The notes below the pieces were generated by a model. It had not been told where the DNA came from. It searched no databases and worked only from the letters and a program-made list of their open reading frames with translations. The position numbers and the translations under genes are program-made. Of a stretch of DNA of 64,000 nucleotides, positions 1-8,646 are shown one piece after another. Origin of the DNA: Arthrobacter sp. NicSoilC5 (GTDB taxonomy: Bacteria > Actinomycetota > Actinomycetes > Actinomycetales > Micrococcaceae); NCBI RefSeq assembly GCF_019977395.1, contig NZ_AP024660.1:2790001-2854000 (forward strand), in the 5' to 3' direction. Numbering within the stretch: position 1 is the first letter of the stretch; the number at the start of each line of letters is the position of its first letter.

Positions 1-287
1 GTGACGCCCTGGACAAAGGCCGTGTTGCCGTCGCATCCGAGCAGCTCCCAGCTGAATGTCCAGTCGGCCGGCTCGTCGCGTGCGGCGAGCCAGCCTTCGA
101 CGATCCCCTCGTCGCCCCGCCAGGGTTCCGGATCGTGGGGACGGGTTTCATAGACCGCGTCAGAGGTGAACAGGGCGCGGATGTCATCGGCGCCGTTGCT
201 GTTCCAGGCCGCCTGGTACTTTTCCATCCAAGCGTGGACAAGATCCTCTGCCGACGCACGGCCTTTTGCTGAAGCTGGCTGGGTCAT
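1..287 (-). CDS. SnoaL-like / NTF2-fold protein, 3' part cut by window edge
   Basis: Reading leftwards from the ATG at 287, the frame stays open to the window edge (95 residues visible), so the C-terminus is missing. The sequence begins MTQPASAKGRASAED and continues with a helix (VHAWMEKYQAAWNSNGAD), then a stretch resembling the SnoaL-like polyketide cyclase/NTF2 fold: LFTSDAVYETRPHDPEPWRG followed by aromatic-rich strands (DWTFSWELLG). Members of this fold are small cone-shaped barrels that act as isomerases, cyclases or ligand-binding proteins; many are uncharacterised. No catalytic assignment is possible from this fragment. It lies alone, 41 bases upstream of the next minus-strand gene. 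Confidence 0.75.
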   Translation of the reverse strand, partial: MTQPASAKGRASAEDLVHAWMEKYQAAWNSNGADDIRALFTSDAVYETRPHDPEPWRGDEGIVEGWLAARDEPADWTFSWELLGCDGNTAFVQGV

Positions 288-327
288 ACCTAGGTTGTAC
301 CCGCGCCGCAGTGCCGGCGCAACGGCG

Positions 328-831
328 TCACCCGTTGGCGGCTGCTACCCACACGCCGATCACCCAGGTGCTGGCAGCAAGGCAGGCGAGCCCGAATTCA
401 GCGAGCATACCCACGCCGGTGGCCTTCAGGGCGGCCCAGCTGGACCTCGCCGCCGTCGTAAAGTTCCGCGTGCGGAGGAACTCGCTGGCCAGCAGGCCGG
501 CAGCAAAGCCCACGAAGAGCCCCACCACGGGGATGATGAACATCCCCACGACTCCCGCAACCAAGGCCACCACGATGCTGCGGCTGGGAATGGCGTGCTG
601 CTTAAGTTTCCTGCCGGTCAGGACGGCACCTGCCGTCATTCCCGCGGCGACGAAAATCATGGCCACCGCAAACACCACCCAGCCCGCCGTCCCGGCACCG
701 CCCCAGATGGCCCACGCCAGCAGGCTGACACCGATCAGCACGCTCCCGGGCAGGACGGGAATGATCGTGCCGGCCACCCCCACCAGGATCGCCAGGCCGC
801 ACAGGATGGTCACCACGGTCTCGGAGCTCAT
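328..831 (-). CDS. DUF456 family membrane protein
   Basis: A 167-residue, very hydrophobic protein with about five membrane segments: roughly residues 5-25, 28-48, 50-68, 85-115 and 140-165. The early GTIIPVLPGS motif and the later glycine-rich GMFIIPVVGLFVGFAAGLLA stretch are typical of the DUF456 family, small integral membrane proteins of unknown function common in actinobacteria. The ATG at 831 has only a weak ribosome site. The hairpin at 870-910 separates it from the malic enzyme gene, so it is probably transcribed on its own. No function is proposed. Confidence 0.85.
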   Translation of the reverse strand: MSSETVVTILCGLAILVGVAGTIIPVLPGSVLIGVSLLAWAIWGGAGTAGWVVFAVAMIFVAAGMTAGAVLTGRKLKQHAIPSRSIVVALVAGVVGMFIIPVVGLFVGFAAGLLASEFLRTRNFTTAARSSWAALKATGVGMLAEFGLACLAASTWVIGVWVAAANG

Positions 832-869
832 GATGCCCAGTCTAGGTGGCCCGGTTCAGCGCCTTAGCC

Positions 870-910
870 CGACGGCGGTGCCTCCTTCGGGGAAGGAGGC
901 ACCGCCGTCG
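870..910 (-). terminator. Perfect 19-bp hairpin, malic enzyme terminator
   Basis: Arms 870-888 and 892-910 are exactly complementary over 19 bases with a GGG loop. The hairpin lies 22 bases beyond the malic enzyme stop. No U-tract follows on the minus strand, as is common for GC-rich actinobacterial terminators. Confidence 0.75.
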
Positions 911-931
911 TGGTTCCGGAGGAAAGGAGTC

Positions 932-2131
932 CTACTCCGCTTCCACCGCTGCGGCGACGGCGGCGGTAACCGCCGGGGCCACGCGCGGGTCCAGTGGGCT
1001 GGGGACGATGTAGTCCGCCGACAGGTCCTCGGCGGCAAGCTCGGCAATGGCACGGGCCGCGGCCAGCTTCATGGCCGGCGTGATGCGGCGGGCCCCTGCG
1101 TCGAGCGCACCGCGGAAGATGCCCGGGAACGCCAGGACGTTGTTGATCTGGTTGGGGAAGTCGCTGCGGCCCGTGGCCACGACGGCGGCGTACTTCACGG
1201 CAACCTCGGGCAGGACTTCGGGGTCCGGGTTGGAGAGGGCGAAGACGATGGCGTCCTGGTTCATGGTGGCCAGGTGTGCCTCGTCCAGCTTGGAGGAGGA
1301 GACGCCGATGAACACGTCGGCTCCAGCGAGGGCTTCGGCGGGGCCGCCGGTGATGCCGCGGGGGTTGCTGCGGCCGGCGATGTCCGCCTTCTTGCTTCCG
1401 GGGCTGGCGGCCAGGTCCTCCCGGCCGCTGTTGATGACGCCCCGGGAGTCCAGCAGGACCACGTCGGTGATACCGGCTGCGAGGAGGATTTCGGCGACGG
1501 CGATTCCTGCCGCGCCGGCGCCGGACACCACAACCTTCAGCCCTTCCAGGCCGCGGCCTGTCACCTTTGCTGCGTTGGTGAGCGCGGCAAGGGCAACGAC
1601 GGCGGTGCCGTGCTGGTCATCATGCATGACCGGGCAGTCCAGGGCTTCGATCAGCTTTTCCTCAAGCTCGAAGCAGCGCGGAGCCGAGATGTCTTCAAGG
1701 TTGACGGCGCCGAAGCTGGGGCGCAGGCGGACCAGCGTTTCCACGATCTCGTCCACGTCGGTGGTGTTGAGGACCAGCGGGATGGAGTCAAGGTCGCCAA
1801 AGGTCTTGAACAGGGCGGACTTGCCTTCCATGACGGGCAGTGAGGCGCTGGCACCGATGTTGCCCAGGCCCAGGACGGCCGTGCCGTCGCTGACAACGAC
1901 CACCAGGCGCTCGGCCCAGGTCAGCGTGCGGGCGAGTTCGGGCTTGGCGTGGATGGCGCGGCTGACCTCGGCGACACCCGGGGTGTAGGCGATGGACAGG
2001 TCCCGCTTGTTGGACAGCGGAACAGTGCTGGTGACGGACAGCTTGCCGCCCTGGTGGGCGCTGAAGATCTCGTCTTCGGTCAGGGCAGTGGCTGCTGAGT
2101 TGTCGGCGGCGGTAATTGCGTCAATGGACAC
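932..2131 (-). CDS. NAD(P)-dependent malic enzyme
   Basis: Oxidative decarboxylation of malate to pyruvate in the cytosol, linking the TCA cycle to pyruvate and NAD(P)H. The 399-residue product has the bacterial single-domain malic enzyme architecture without the C-terminal phosphotransacetylase-like domain. Visible motifs are IAYTPGVAEV (catalytic Tyr), MEGKSALFKTFG, the metal-binding CPVMHDDQHGTA, the Rossmann loop VVSGAGAAGIAVAE and FALSNPDPEVLPE near the C-terminus. A GTG start at 2131 is preferred over an upstream ATG at 2164 because AGGAG lies eight bases before it. Cofactor preference (NAD or NADP) cannot be read here. The 289-base upstream region holds three palindromes. Confidence 0.95.
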   Translation of the reverse strand: MSIDAITAADNSAATALTEDEIFSAHQGGKLSVTSTVPLSNKRDLSIAYTPGVAEVSRAIHAKPELARTLTWAERLVVVVSDGTAVLGLGNIGASASLPVMEGKSALFKTFGDLDSIPLVLNTTDVDEIVETLVRLRPSFGAVNLEDISAPRCFELEEKLIEALDCPVMHDDQHGTAVVALAALTNAAKVTGRGLEGLKVVVSGAGAAGIAVAEILLAAGITDVVLLDSRGVINSGREDLAASPGSKKADIAGRSNPRGITGGPAEALAGADVFIGVSSSKLDEAHLATMNQDAIVFALSNPDPEVLPEVAVKYAAVVATGRSDFPNQINNVLAFPGIFRGALDAGARRITPAMKLAAARAIAELAAEDLSADYIVPSPLDPRVAPAVTAAVAAAVEAE

Positions 2132-2343
2132 GTCGTTGTCTCCTGGTGCTTGCCGTGGGCGCACGGCACATGGGACTGGAACCCGGCAGCGGGCCCAGCA
2201 TGGAAAAGTAGTGCGACAGGAAACCCAGGGGTGGCGGGTCCGTGGGAACGCCGGGGATGTTTCCGCCCTGCCGCTCCTGTGCCTCCATGGTAGGCAGTCC
2301 GGAACTGCCCGGATGGCACCTCTTGACAGCCGCGGCGTCTGAA

Positions 2344-2419
2344 AAAACGTTTTGGCAGCGGTTTATGTGGCCCGCATCACGTGATTATGGCGGATTTAAT
2401 CAGGTTTTGGTCTAGACCA
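2344..2419. promoter_or_regulatory. Three short palindromes upstream of malic enzyme
   Basis: AAAACGTTTT (2344-2353), ATCACGTGAT (2376-2385) and TGGTCTAGACCA (2408-2419) are each exact palindromes in the gap between the TetR-family gene stop and the malic enzyme start. The third sits directly after the TetR gene. Operator function is inferred; any one could bind the neighbouring TetR-type regulator or a global one. Confidence 0.4.
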
Positions 2420-2420
2420 G

Positions 2421-3035
2421 TTACGCAGATCGACTCACTGTTAACGCAGCCTCGGCTTCCGGGGACAGCCGCCCGCAGGCCTTTTTGAGGTCTTCCTCCG
2501 CTTCAAAGAGCGACAGCCGGCGGTTCCGCACGGACTGGACCAGACCAGTGACCGTCAGGAGGAGGACCCGTGCTCCCACGGCGTCACCGCAGGCGCCGGC
2601 CACGAGCTTTTCGCTGAGTGCGTCGATCTCGCGCAGGAGGTCCGTGGTGTCTTTGTCCGGCAGGTACACGCCCCTGCTGAGGCATTGCTCCACCGCGGGC
2701 TGCATGACGCGCATATGGAAGATTTCCATCAGCAGGCCGGAAAGAGCGCGGCCCCGGAAGCGCGGGGACGAGCCGCCGGAACCTGCCTGCAGCTCGTCCA
2801 GCTGCTGCCGGTACAGCGCCAGCATCAGATGGGTGGGGGACGGAAAGTAGCGGTAGAGCGTACCCAGCGGCACGTCTGCTTTTTCTGCGACCTGGGAGAG
2901 TTCCACGGCATCAAGCCCCGTGCGGGCAAACCCGGCAGCGGTATCAAGGATCCGTGCGTAGCGGAGGCGCTGGCGGGGAGCGGAAGGCCTGGCGGCCATG
3001 GGCGGATGGTCTGAAAAAGTCTCGGGCATCAGCAT
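2421..3035 (-). CDS. TetR-family transcriptional regulator (KstR-like)
   Basis: 204 residues. The N-terminal helix-turn-helix spans about residues 24-70: ARILDTAAGFARTG, then LSQVAEKADVPLGTLYRYFP, whose recognition helix resembles that of KstR-type lipid/sterol regulators (GTLYRYFPS). The ligand domain (about 75-204) is divergent and gives no effector clue. Several in-frame ATGs exist (3035, 3029, 2999); none has a strong ribosome site, so the start is uncertain, and conservation begins around residue 20. It is followed on the same strand by malic enzyme and preceded by an MFS gene 132 bases upstream, so it may control either one. The KstR comparison is only by motif. Confidence 0.85.
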   Translation of the reverse strand: MLMPETFSDHPPMAARPSAPRQRLRYARILDTAAGFARTGLDAVELSQVAEKADVPLGTLYRYFPSPTHLMLALYRQQLDELQAGSGGSSPRFRGRALSGLLMEIFHMRVMQPAVEQCLSRGVYLPDKDTTDLLREIDALSEKLVAGACGDAVGARVLLLTVTGLVQSVRNRRLSLFEAEEDLKKACGRLSPEAEAALTVSRSA

Positions 3036-3167
3036 TCCGGGGTTGTGTCGTAGGGACTGCGGCCAGGAGCGCCCCCACTTCCGTACCGCCCTGCAGCCCG
3101 GTTCAACTATACGGCACAGGCACGTGACCTAATTAGTCAGCGGCCTTATCTTCAGGCCCCCAAGGGG

Positions 3168-4451
3168 TCAGTCGACGCCCCGGATCTTCACCACAAAGAC
3201 CGCGCCCAGCAGTCCAATTGCCGCAGCGGTGAGGAACAGTGTCCGGTAGCCGCCCCAGTAGTTCACGGCCAGGAGCGCCAAAGCCGGAGCAACCACCTGC
3301 GGCAGCGAGTTGGCCACGTTGATGACGCCCATATCCTTGCCCCGGCTGACGGCGAAAGGCAGGACCTGGGTCAACAGGGCAAAGTCCACGGCCAGATAGG
3401 CGCCAAACCCGATGCCCAGGACCGCGGCACCGGCCAGCGCACCGGGCCACACGGGAAAGAACGCCATGATGGCACCGGCCATGGCGATGGTGGCGGAGGA
3501 TCCGATGACGAAGGGCTTCCGCCGCCCCACCCTGTCACTCCAGGGCCCAGCGACGACGGCCGTGATCATCACCATCACGGCATAGATGCCGGTCAGGACC
3601 AGCACCCCCATGGCGGGGTCCCCGAAGTGGATGACGTCGCGCAGGAAGAAGAGGAGGTAGACGATGGTCAGCTGGTTGCCCACATTGACCAGGAAACGGG
3701 TCAGCCAGGCCCACGCGAAGTCCGGATAGCGCCGGGGGCTGATCCAGAAGCCCTTGATGAAACCGAGGGGGCGGAAAGCCGTCAGTTCAGACTTGGGAAG
3801 TTCGGGGTCGTTACGGTGGAACAGGTACGGCAGCACGGAGAGCAGCAGCGCACCCGCGCAGAGCCAGTAGCCCACCATGAAGTTCCCGGAGACCACGGCG
3901 CCGAAGACCGCCCCCGTGAGGATTCCGAGGGTCTGGCCCATGGCCGCGAGTCCGCCCACTCCCCCGCGCTGGACCACGGGAACCCGGTCCGGGACGGCGG
4001 CGGTGATGGCGGCGTAGGCGGCGTTCGCGCCCAGCTGCACCAGGCACCAGAAGAGAACCATGAGCGCCACGGCACCCGAGAAGGACATGGCCAGCAGCGC
4101 TGCTGTGGCAAGCACTGCCCCGGCCAGCACCCACGGCGCCCGCCGGCCGAACCGTGACGTGGTCCGGTCCGACAGCGCACCGAAGAGGGGGTTGGCCACC
4201 AGCGACACGGCGGCCCCGCAGGCCGTGACCAGGGACAGGATGGCTTCCTTGGCGGGCGCATCGATGCTGATGGCCTGCTGGCCGATGAAGACGTTGATGG
4301 GGCCGAAGAAGGCGGCGTTGATCCCCACGTTCACCAGCACCAGCCCGGTCACCCAGCGGGCAGTGACCCGCTCAACCGGTTCGGCGAGCGCTGCCGCCGG
4401 GGTTTGGGCCGCGAAGGTGCCGTCCGGCGCGGGCGTATTGGACACACTCAT
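3168..4451 (-). CDS. MFS transporter
   Basis: 427 residues with about 12 membrane segments in two six-helix halves. The MFS loop 2-3 signature is seen as LFGALSDRTTSRFGRRAPW (about residue 95) and its second-half copy as GPWSDRVGRRKPF (about 305). The product most resembles sugar/glycoside-type symporters, with a polar N-terminal tail of 30 residues, but the substrate cannot be set. The ATG at 4451 has a strong GGGGGAG ribosome site. The gene is divergent from rraA across a 120-base gap in which I saw no clear palindrome. Confidence 0.88.
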   Translation of the reverse strand: MSVSNTPAPDGTFAAQTPAAALAEPVERVTARWVTGLVLVNVGINAAFFGPINVFIGQQAISIDAPAKEAILSLVTACGAAVSLVANPLFGALSDRTTSRFGRRAPWVLAGAVLATAALLAMSFSGAVALMVLFWCLVQLGANAAYAAITAAVPDRVPVVQRGGVGGLAAMGQTLGILTGAVFGAVVSGNFMVGYWLCAGALLLSVLPYLFHRNDPELPKSELTAFRPLGFIKGFWISPRRYPDFAWAWLTRFLVNVGNQLTIVYLLFFLRDVIHFGDPAMGVLVLTGIYAVMVMITAVVAGPWSDRVGRRKPFVIGSSATIAMAGAIMAFFPVWPGALAGAAVLGIGFGAYLAVDFALLTQVLPFAVSRGKDMGVINVANSLPQVVAPALALLAVNYWGGYRTLFLTAAAIGLLGAVFVVKIRGVD

Positions 4452-4571
4452 TGGTTTGGCTCCCCCTGGTACGGCCGGTTGGCGGTGGGATCAGACTATC
4501 GTGGGCGGTAACGCGCCGCCCTGCGCCGGGCGCCGAATGTGCACAGTCCACCACCACGCGAGGAAAGCCAC

Positions 4572-5069
4572 GTGACCACACCAGCAGGAAACGGATCCGC
4601 TCCGGCCATGAACACTGCCGATCTCTACGATGAGCGCGGCGACGCACTGGCATCGGTGTCCCTGCAGTTCCAGTCCTTGGGTGGCAGGTCCCATTTCAGC
4701 GGTCCGGTCCGGACCATCCGCTGCTTCCAGGACAACGCCCTGGTGAAGTCCACGCTCGGCTCGCCAGGGAACGGTGCGGTCCTGGTGGTGGACGGCGGCG
4801 GCTCCCTGGGCACCGCCCTGATGGGGGACATGATCGCCGAAAGCGCCGTGGCCAACGGCTGGGCCGGCGTCGTCATCAATGGCGCCATCCGCGACCGGCT
4901 GGCAATCGCTGAACTGGACCTCGGCGTCAAGGCCCTCGGAAGCAACCCCAGGAAGAGCCAGAAGGCCGGAGCCGGCGAGGTCGACGTGGACGTGGTGATC
5001 GACGGCGTGACGTTCCGCCCCGGAGCCACCGTTTGGTGCGATCCCGACGGCATCCTCGTGGAACCGTAG
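4572..5069 (+). CDS. rraA: RraA family protein (RNase E regulator / HMG-type aldolase fold)
   Basis: 165 residues. The central block VVDGGGSLGTALMGDMIAES followed by GWAGVVINGAIRD is the RraA hallmark: a glycine-rich loop, then about 20 residues, then the R-D pair that binds metal and pyruvate enolate in the aldolase members. Family proteins either inhibit RNase E or act as 4-hydroxy-4-methyl-2-oxoglutarate aldolase/oxaloacetate decarboxylase. In actinobacteria the role is usually unproven. The GTG start at 4572 is chosen because AGGAAAG lies six bases upstream; an ATG 33 bases earlier lacks one. The C-terminal ...CDPDGILVEP is complete. Confidence 0.9.
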   Translation: MTTPAGNGSAPAMNTADLYDERGDALASVSLQFQSLGGRSHFSGPVRTIRCFQDNALVKSTLGSPGNGAVLVVDGGGSLGTALMGDMIAESAVANGWAGVVINGAIRDRLAIAELDLGVKALGSNPRKSQKAGAGEVDVDVVIDGVTFRPGATVWCDPDGILVEP

Positions 5070-5130
5070 GGCGGTTGGGCAAAAGCTTCAGCAACAAAAT
5101 CGCACGGCCGGGAATAGAAAGAGCCGGTAA

Positions 5131-5153
5131 GATAGTTACTGAAAGCAACTATC
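5131..5153. promoter_or_regulatory. Inverted repeat GATAGTT-N9-AACTATC, exporter leader
   Basis: Seven-base arms 5131-5137 and 5147-5153 are exactly complementary, 36 bases before the exporter start, in an AT-richer pocket. It looks like an operator for a MarR/TetR-type repressor; no cognate regulator gene is adjacent. Confidence 0.5.
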
Positions 5154-5188
5154 GCTGCTTATATCCTTTTTCTTCCCTTGGAGCACCC

Positions 5189-6853
5189 ATGTCCAAAGCC
5201 ACTGCCGCGCCAGGCGCCGGAGAAACCCTGACACGACGCCAGATCGTCACCGTAATGGTGGGCCTGATGCTGGGCATGTTCCTGGCATCCCTCGACCAGA
5301 CCATCGTCTCCACGTCCATCTACACCATCGCCAACGACCTGGACGGACTCTCCCTGCAGGCGTGGGCCACCACCGCCTACCTGATCACGTCCACGGTCAG
5401 CACCCCGCTCTACGGCAAGCTGAGCGACATTTTCGGGCGCCGCCCGCTGTACCTGACCGCCATCGCCGTCTTCCTGGTGGGCTCGCTTTACGCGGGGTCC
5501 GTGCACTCGATGACTGAACTAGCCATTGCCCGCGGCATCCAGGGCCTGGGCGCCGGCGGCCTGCTCGCCCTGGCGCTGACCATCATCGGCGACATCGTCT
5601 CGCTCAAGGACCGCGCCAAGTTCCAGGGCTACTTCATGTCCGTATTCGGAATCTCCTCGGTCCTGGGGCCGGTAGTGGGCGGCGCGTTCGCCGGTTCCGC
5701 CAACATCCTGGGCTTTGACGGCTGGCGCTGGGTGTTCTTCATCAACATTCCCATCGGACTGGCGGCCCTGACGGTAGTGTTCCTGTTCCTGCACCTTCCC
5801 GCCAAGCACCTCAAGCAGAAAATCGATTACTGGGGCGCGGCAGCGATCACCGTGGCCATCGTTCCCCTCCTCCTGGTGGCCGAACAGGGCCGCACCTGGG
5901 GCTGGACCTCGCTGAACTCCTTCCTCTGCTACGGCCTGGGCGTGGTGGGCATTGCCTGGTTCCTGCTGGCGGAAAAACGCGCCGGCGACTACGCACTCAT
6001 CCCGCTGCGGCTCTTCCACAACGTCACGTTCGGCCTGTCCTCGCTGCTGAACTTCATCATCGGCATCGGCATGTTCGGCGCCATCGCCATGCTCCCGATG
6101 TACCTCCAGCTCGTGAAGGGCCTCACCCCCACCGAAGCCGGCCTGATGATGATCACCTTCACGGTGGGCATCCTGTTCGGATCCATCACGGCCGGCCGCA
6201 CCATCTCCGCCTCCGGAACGTTCCGCATCTTTCCCATCATGGGTACCGGAATCCTGACCGCGGCGGCCCTGGTGATGGGCTTCTCGCTGGGCGTGGACAC
6301 GGACCTGTGGGTGCCGGGCCTGATTGCGGTGTTCTTCGGAGTGGGCCTGGGCTTCTGCATGCAGCCGCTCACGCTGGCCATGCAGACCTCGGTTCCGCCG
6401 CGGGACATGGGCGTGGGGACTTCCTCGGCAGCGTTCTTCCGCTCCATGGGCGGTGCCGTGGGAACCGCCGTCTTCATCTCCATGCTGTTCAGCCTGGCTG
6501 CCAGCCGGATCGCCGACAGCATGAAGGCCGCCGCCACGGATCCCGCCTACCTGGCCGTGCTCAAGGACCCCGCCGTCGCGTCGGACCCGGCCAACGCCAA
6601 GCTGTACGACTTCTTCAAGAACGGTGCATCCAACGATTCCCTGAACGACACCAGCTGGCTGCACACCGCCAACAGCACCCTGACCAGGCCCATCACCGAA
6701 GGGTTCGCCACGTCCATTGACACGGTGATGCTGACGGCGGCAGCCCTGACCGGCCTGGCGTTCCTCATCAGCTTCGCCCTCCCCCGGAAGAAGCTGACCG
6801 ACCAGAAAGCATCCCCGCAGGACAGGGACAGCATGGAGATTCCGGCGCACTAG
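5189..6853 (+). CDS. DHA2-family (EmrB/QacA-type) drug exporter
   Basis: 554 residues, 14 predicted membrane segments, the usual length for DHA2 proton antiporters that expel lipophilic drugs or cations. Family motifs: FLASLDQTIVSTSIYTIA in the first helix, the loop 2-3 GKLSDIFGRRPLYL, helix-4 ARGIQGLGAGG and the antiporter motif C region GISSVLGPVVGGAFA. A long soluble stretch (about 475-520, NDSLNDTSWLHTAN) precedes the last helix. The ATG at 5189 follows TTGGAG; the open frame extends upstream without conserved sequence. The inverted repeat at 5131-5153 in its leader suggests inducible control. Confidence 0.93.
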   Translation: MSKATAAPGAGETLTRRQIVTVMVGLMLGMFLASLDQTIVSTSIYTIANDLDGLSLQAWATTAYLITSTVSTPLYGKLSDIFGRRPLYLTAIAVFLVGSLYAGSVHSMTELAIARGIQGLGAGGLLALALTIIGDIVSLKDRAKFQGYFMSVFGISSVLGPVVGGAFAGSANILGFDGWRWVFFINIPIGLAALTVVFLFLHLPAKHLKQKIDYWGAAAITVAIVPLLLVAEQGRTWGWTSLNSFLCYGLGVVGIAWFLLAEKRAGDYALIPLRLFHNVTFGLSSLLNFIIGIGMFGAIAMLPMYLQLVKGLTPTEAGLMMITFTVGILFGSITAGRTISASGTFRIFPIMGTGILTAAALVMGFSLGVDTDLWVPGLIAVFFGVGLGFCMQPLTLAMQTSVPPRDMGVGTSSAAFFRSMGGAVGTAVFISMLFSLAASRIADSMKAAATDPAYLAVLKDPAVASDPANAKLYDFFKNGASNDSLNDTSWLHTANSTLTRPITEGFATSIDTVMLTAAALTGLAFLISFALPRKKLTDQKASPQDRDSMEIPAH

Positions 6854-6882
6854 CAGGTGCCCCGGCCCGGGAGCGCACTGAA

Positions 6883-6920
6883 CGGACGACGACGGCGGCA
6901 CGGCCCGCCGTCGTCGTCCG
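6883..6920 (+). terminator. Perfect 16-bp hairpin after DHA2 exporter
   Basis: Arms 6883-6898 and 6905-6920 match over all 16 bases with a six-base loop, 29 bases after the stop. The stem is repetitive (CGACGACGG). Confidence 0.75.
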
Positions 6921-7083
6921 GCGTTTAAGGGGACAGTCGCTCAAGGGGACAAGGGGCGCCAAGTGGAACCTAAGGCGGTGACGTGCCACACTGTTTAGCG
7001 CGTGTGCGCCGGCCCCTTTGGCCGGTACCGCAGCCGACGACGTCCGCACCGCATCCATAAAACCCCCAAACCCAGGGAGAACC

Positions 7084-8526
7084 ATGCCCACTGCACAGGA
7101 GCAGACCACCACCGGGATTCCGCGGCGGGTGATCTGGCTGGCGCTCGCGGGGGCGGTGGGCGGATTCCTCTTCGGCTTTGACTCGTCCGTGGTCAACGGG
7201 GCCGTGGATGCCCTGAAGGGCGAATTCGCGCTCTCCGAGGCCGTGACAGGATTCGCCGTGGCCATTGCCCTCCTGGGCTGCGCGGCCGGCGCCTTCCTGG
7301 CCGGCAAGGTGGCGGACCGGCACGGCCGCATTCCCGCCATGAAGCTCGGCGCGCTGCTGTTCCTGGTCAGCGCCCTGGGCACCGGGTTCGCCTTCGGCGT
7401 CTGGGACCTGGTGTTCTGGCGCCTGGTGGGCGGGCTGGGCATCGGCCTGGCGTCGGTCATCGCCCCGGCCTACATTTCCGAGATTTCGCCGCGGCAGGTG
7501 CGCGGCCGCCTGGCCTCGCTGCAGCAGCTGGCCATCACCACCGGCATCTTCGCCGCCCTGCTGTCAGACGCGCTCCTGGCCACCACTGCCGGCGGCGCGG
7601 ACCAGCGCTTCTGGCTGGGCATTGAGGCATGGCGGTGGATGTTCCTCGCTGCCGCCGTCCCGGCCGTGGTTTACGGCTGGATTGCCTTCACCCTGCCCGA
7701 GTCCCCGCGGTTCCTCGTATTCAAGGGCAAGGAGGAGGAAGCCCGGAAGGTCTTCGCCTCGATCGCCCCCGCCGAGGATACCGACCGGCACATCCGCGAG
7801 ATCCAGGACGCCATCGAGGAAGACAAGGTGGCCGGCCAGAAGGGCTCGCTGCGCGGCAAGACCCTGGGCCTGCAGGCAGTGGTCTGGGTGGGCATCGTCC
7901 TGTCCGTGCTTCAGCAGTTCGTGGGGATCAACGTGATCTTCTACTACTCCACCACCTTGTGGAAGGCTGTGGGCTTCCAGGAGAAGGACTCCCTGGCCAT
8001 CTCGGTGGCAACGTCCATCACCAACATCCTGGTCACCCTGGTGGCCATTGCCCTGGTTGACCGCGTGGGCCGCCGGCCCATCCTGCTGGCCGGCTCCGTG
8101 GGAATGGCCGTGTCCCTGGGCGCCATGGCCCTGGCGTTCTCCTCTGCCACCGGCTCCGGCGAGAACATCACCCTCCCGGGTGCGTGGGGTCCGGTGGCCC
8201 TGGTTGCGGCCAACGTGTTCGTGGTCAGCTTCGGCGCCTCCTGGGGACCCCTGGTGTGGGTGCTCCTGGGCGAGATCTTCCCGTCCCGGATCCGCGCCCG
8301 GGCCCTGGGCCTGGCCGCGGCCGCGCAGTGGGTGGCCAACTTCGTGATCACCCTCAGCTTCCCGGTCATGGCGTCCGCGTCCCTGCCGTTGACCTATGCG
8401 ATGTACGCCCTGTTCGCTGCCGCGTCCTTCTTCTTCGTCATGTTCAAGGTGCCGGAGACCAACGGCATGTCCCTGGAGCAGGCGGAGACGCTGTTCGTGC
8501 CGAAGGGTTCGGCGAAGGCCAAGTAA
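7084..8526 (+). CDS. Sugar porter family MFS transporter
   Basis: 480 residues, 12 membrane segments, a proton-sugar symporter of the XylE/AraE/GLUT type. Diagnostic motifs are all present: GFLFGFDSSVVNGA in helix 1, ADRHGRIPAM in loop 2-3, PESPRFLV after helix 6, the helix-7 sugar-binding QQFVGINVIFYYS, DRVGRRPILLAGS in loop 8-9 and PETNGMSLEQ at the C-terminus. The substrate (glucose, xylose, arabinose, inositol) cannot be decided from these. The ATG at 7084 has GGGAG just upstream. It is monocistronic and ends in the shared hairpin at 8588-8620. Confidence 0.95.
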   Translation: MPTAQEQTTTGIPRRVIWLALAGAVGGFLFGFDSSVVNGAVDALKGEFALSEAVTGFAVAIALLGCAAGAFLAGKVADRHGRIPAMKLGALLFLVSALGTGFAFGVWDLVFWRLVGGLGIGLASVIAPAYISEISPRQVRGRLASLQQLAITTGIFAALLSDALLATTAGGADQRFWLGIEAWRWMFLAAAVPAVVYGWIAFTLPESPRFLVFKGKEEEARKVFASIAPAEDTDRHIREIQDAIEEDKVAGQKGSLRGKTLGLQAVVWVGIVLSVLQQFVGINVIFYYSTTLWKAVGFQEKDSLAISVATSITNILVTLVAIALVDRVGRRPILLAGSVGMAVSLGAMALAFSSATGSGENITLPGAWGPVALVAANVFVVSFGASWGPLVWVLLGEIFPSRIRARALGLAAAAQWVANFVITLSFPVMASASLPLTYAMYALFAAASFFFVMFKVPETNGMSLEQAETLFVPKGSAKAK

Positions 8527-8587
8527 CGCCCGATCACATTCGGCAACCTTTCCGGCGACGCCCCATCAGCTTCCGCCGGAAAACATC

Positions 8588-8620
8588 AAACCCTCCATCA
8601 CCTGGCGTGATGGAGGGTTT
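8588..8620. terminator. Bidirectional terminator between convergent transporters
   Basis: AAACCCTCCATCA (8588-8600) and TGATGGAGGGTTT (8608-8620) form a perfect 13-bp stem with a seven-base loop; the AAA/TTT ends supply short U-runs in both directions. It sits between the sugar porter (+) and an MFS gene (-). Confidence 0.88.
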
Positions 8621-8646
8621 GCCGTTTATTGCCTGACGTGCGGCGG

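Noticed and set aside
2322..2328. TTGACA-like box on the plus strand
   Set aside because: No plus-strand gene follows and no -10 box is at the right distance.
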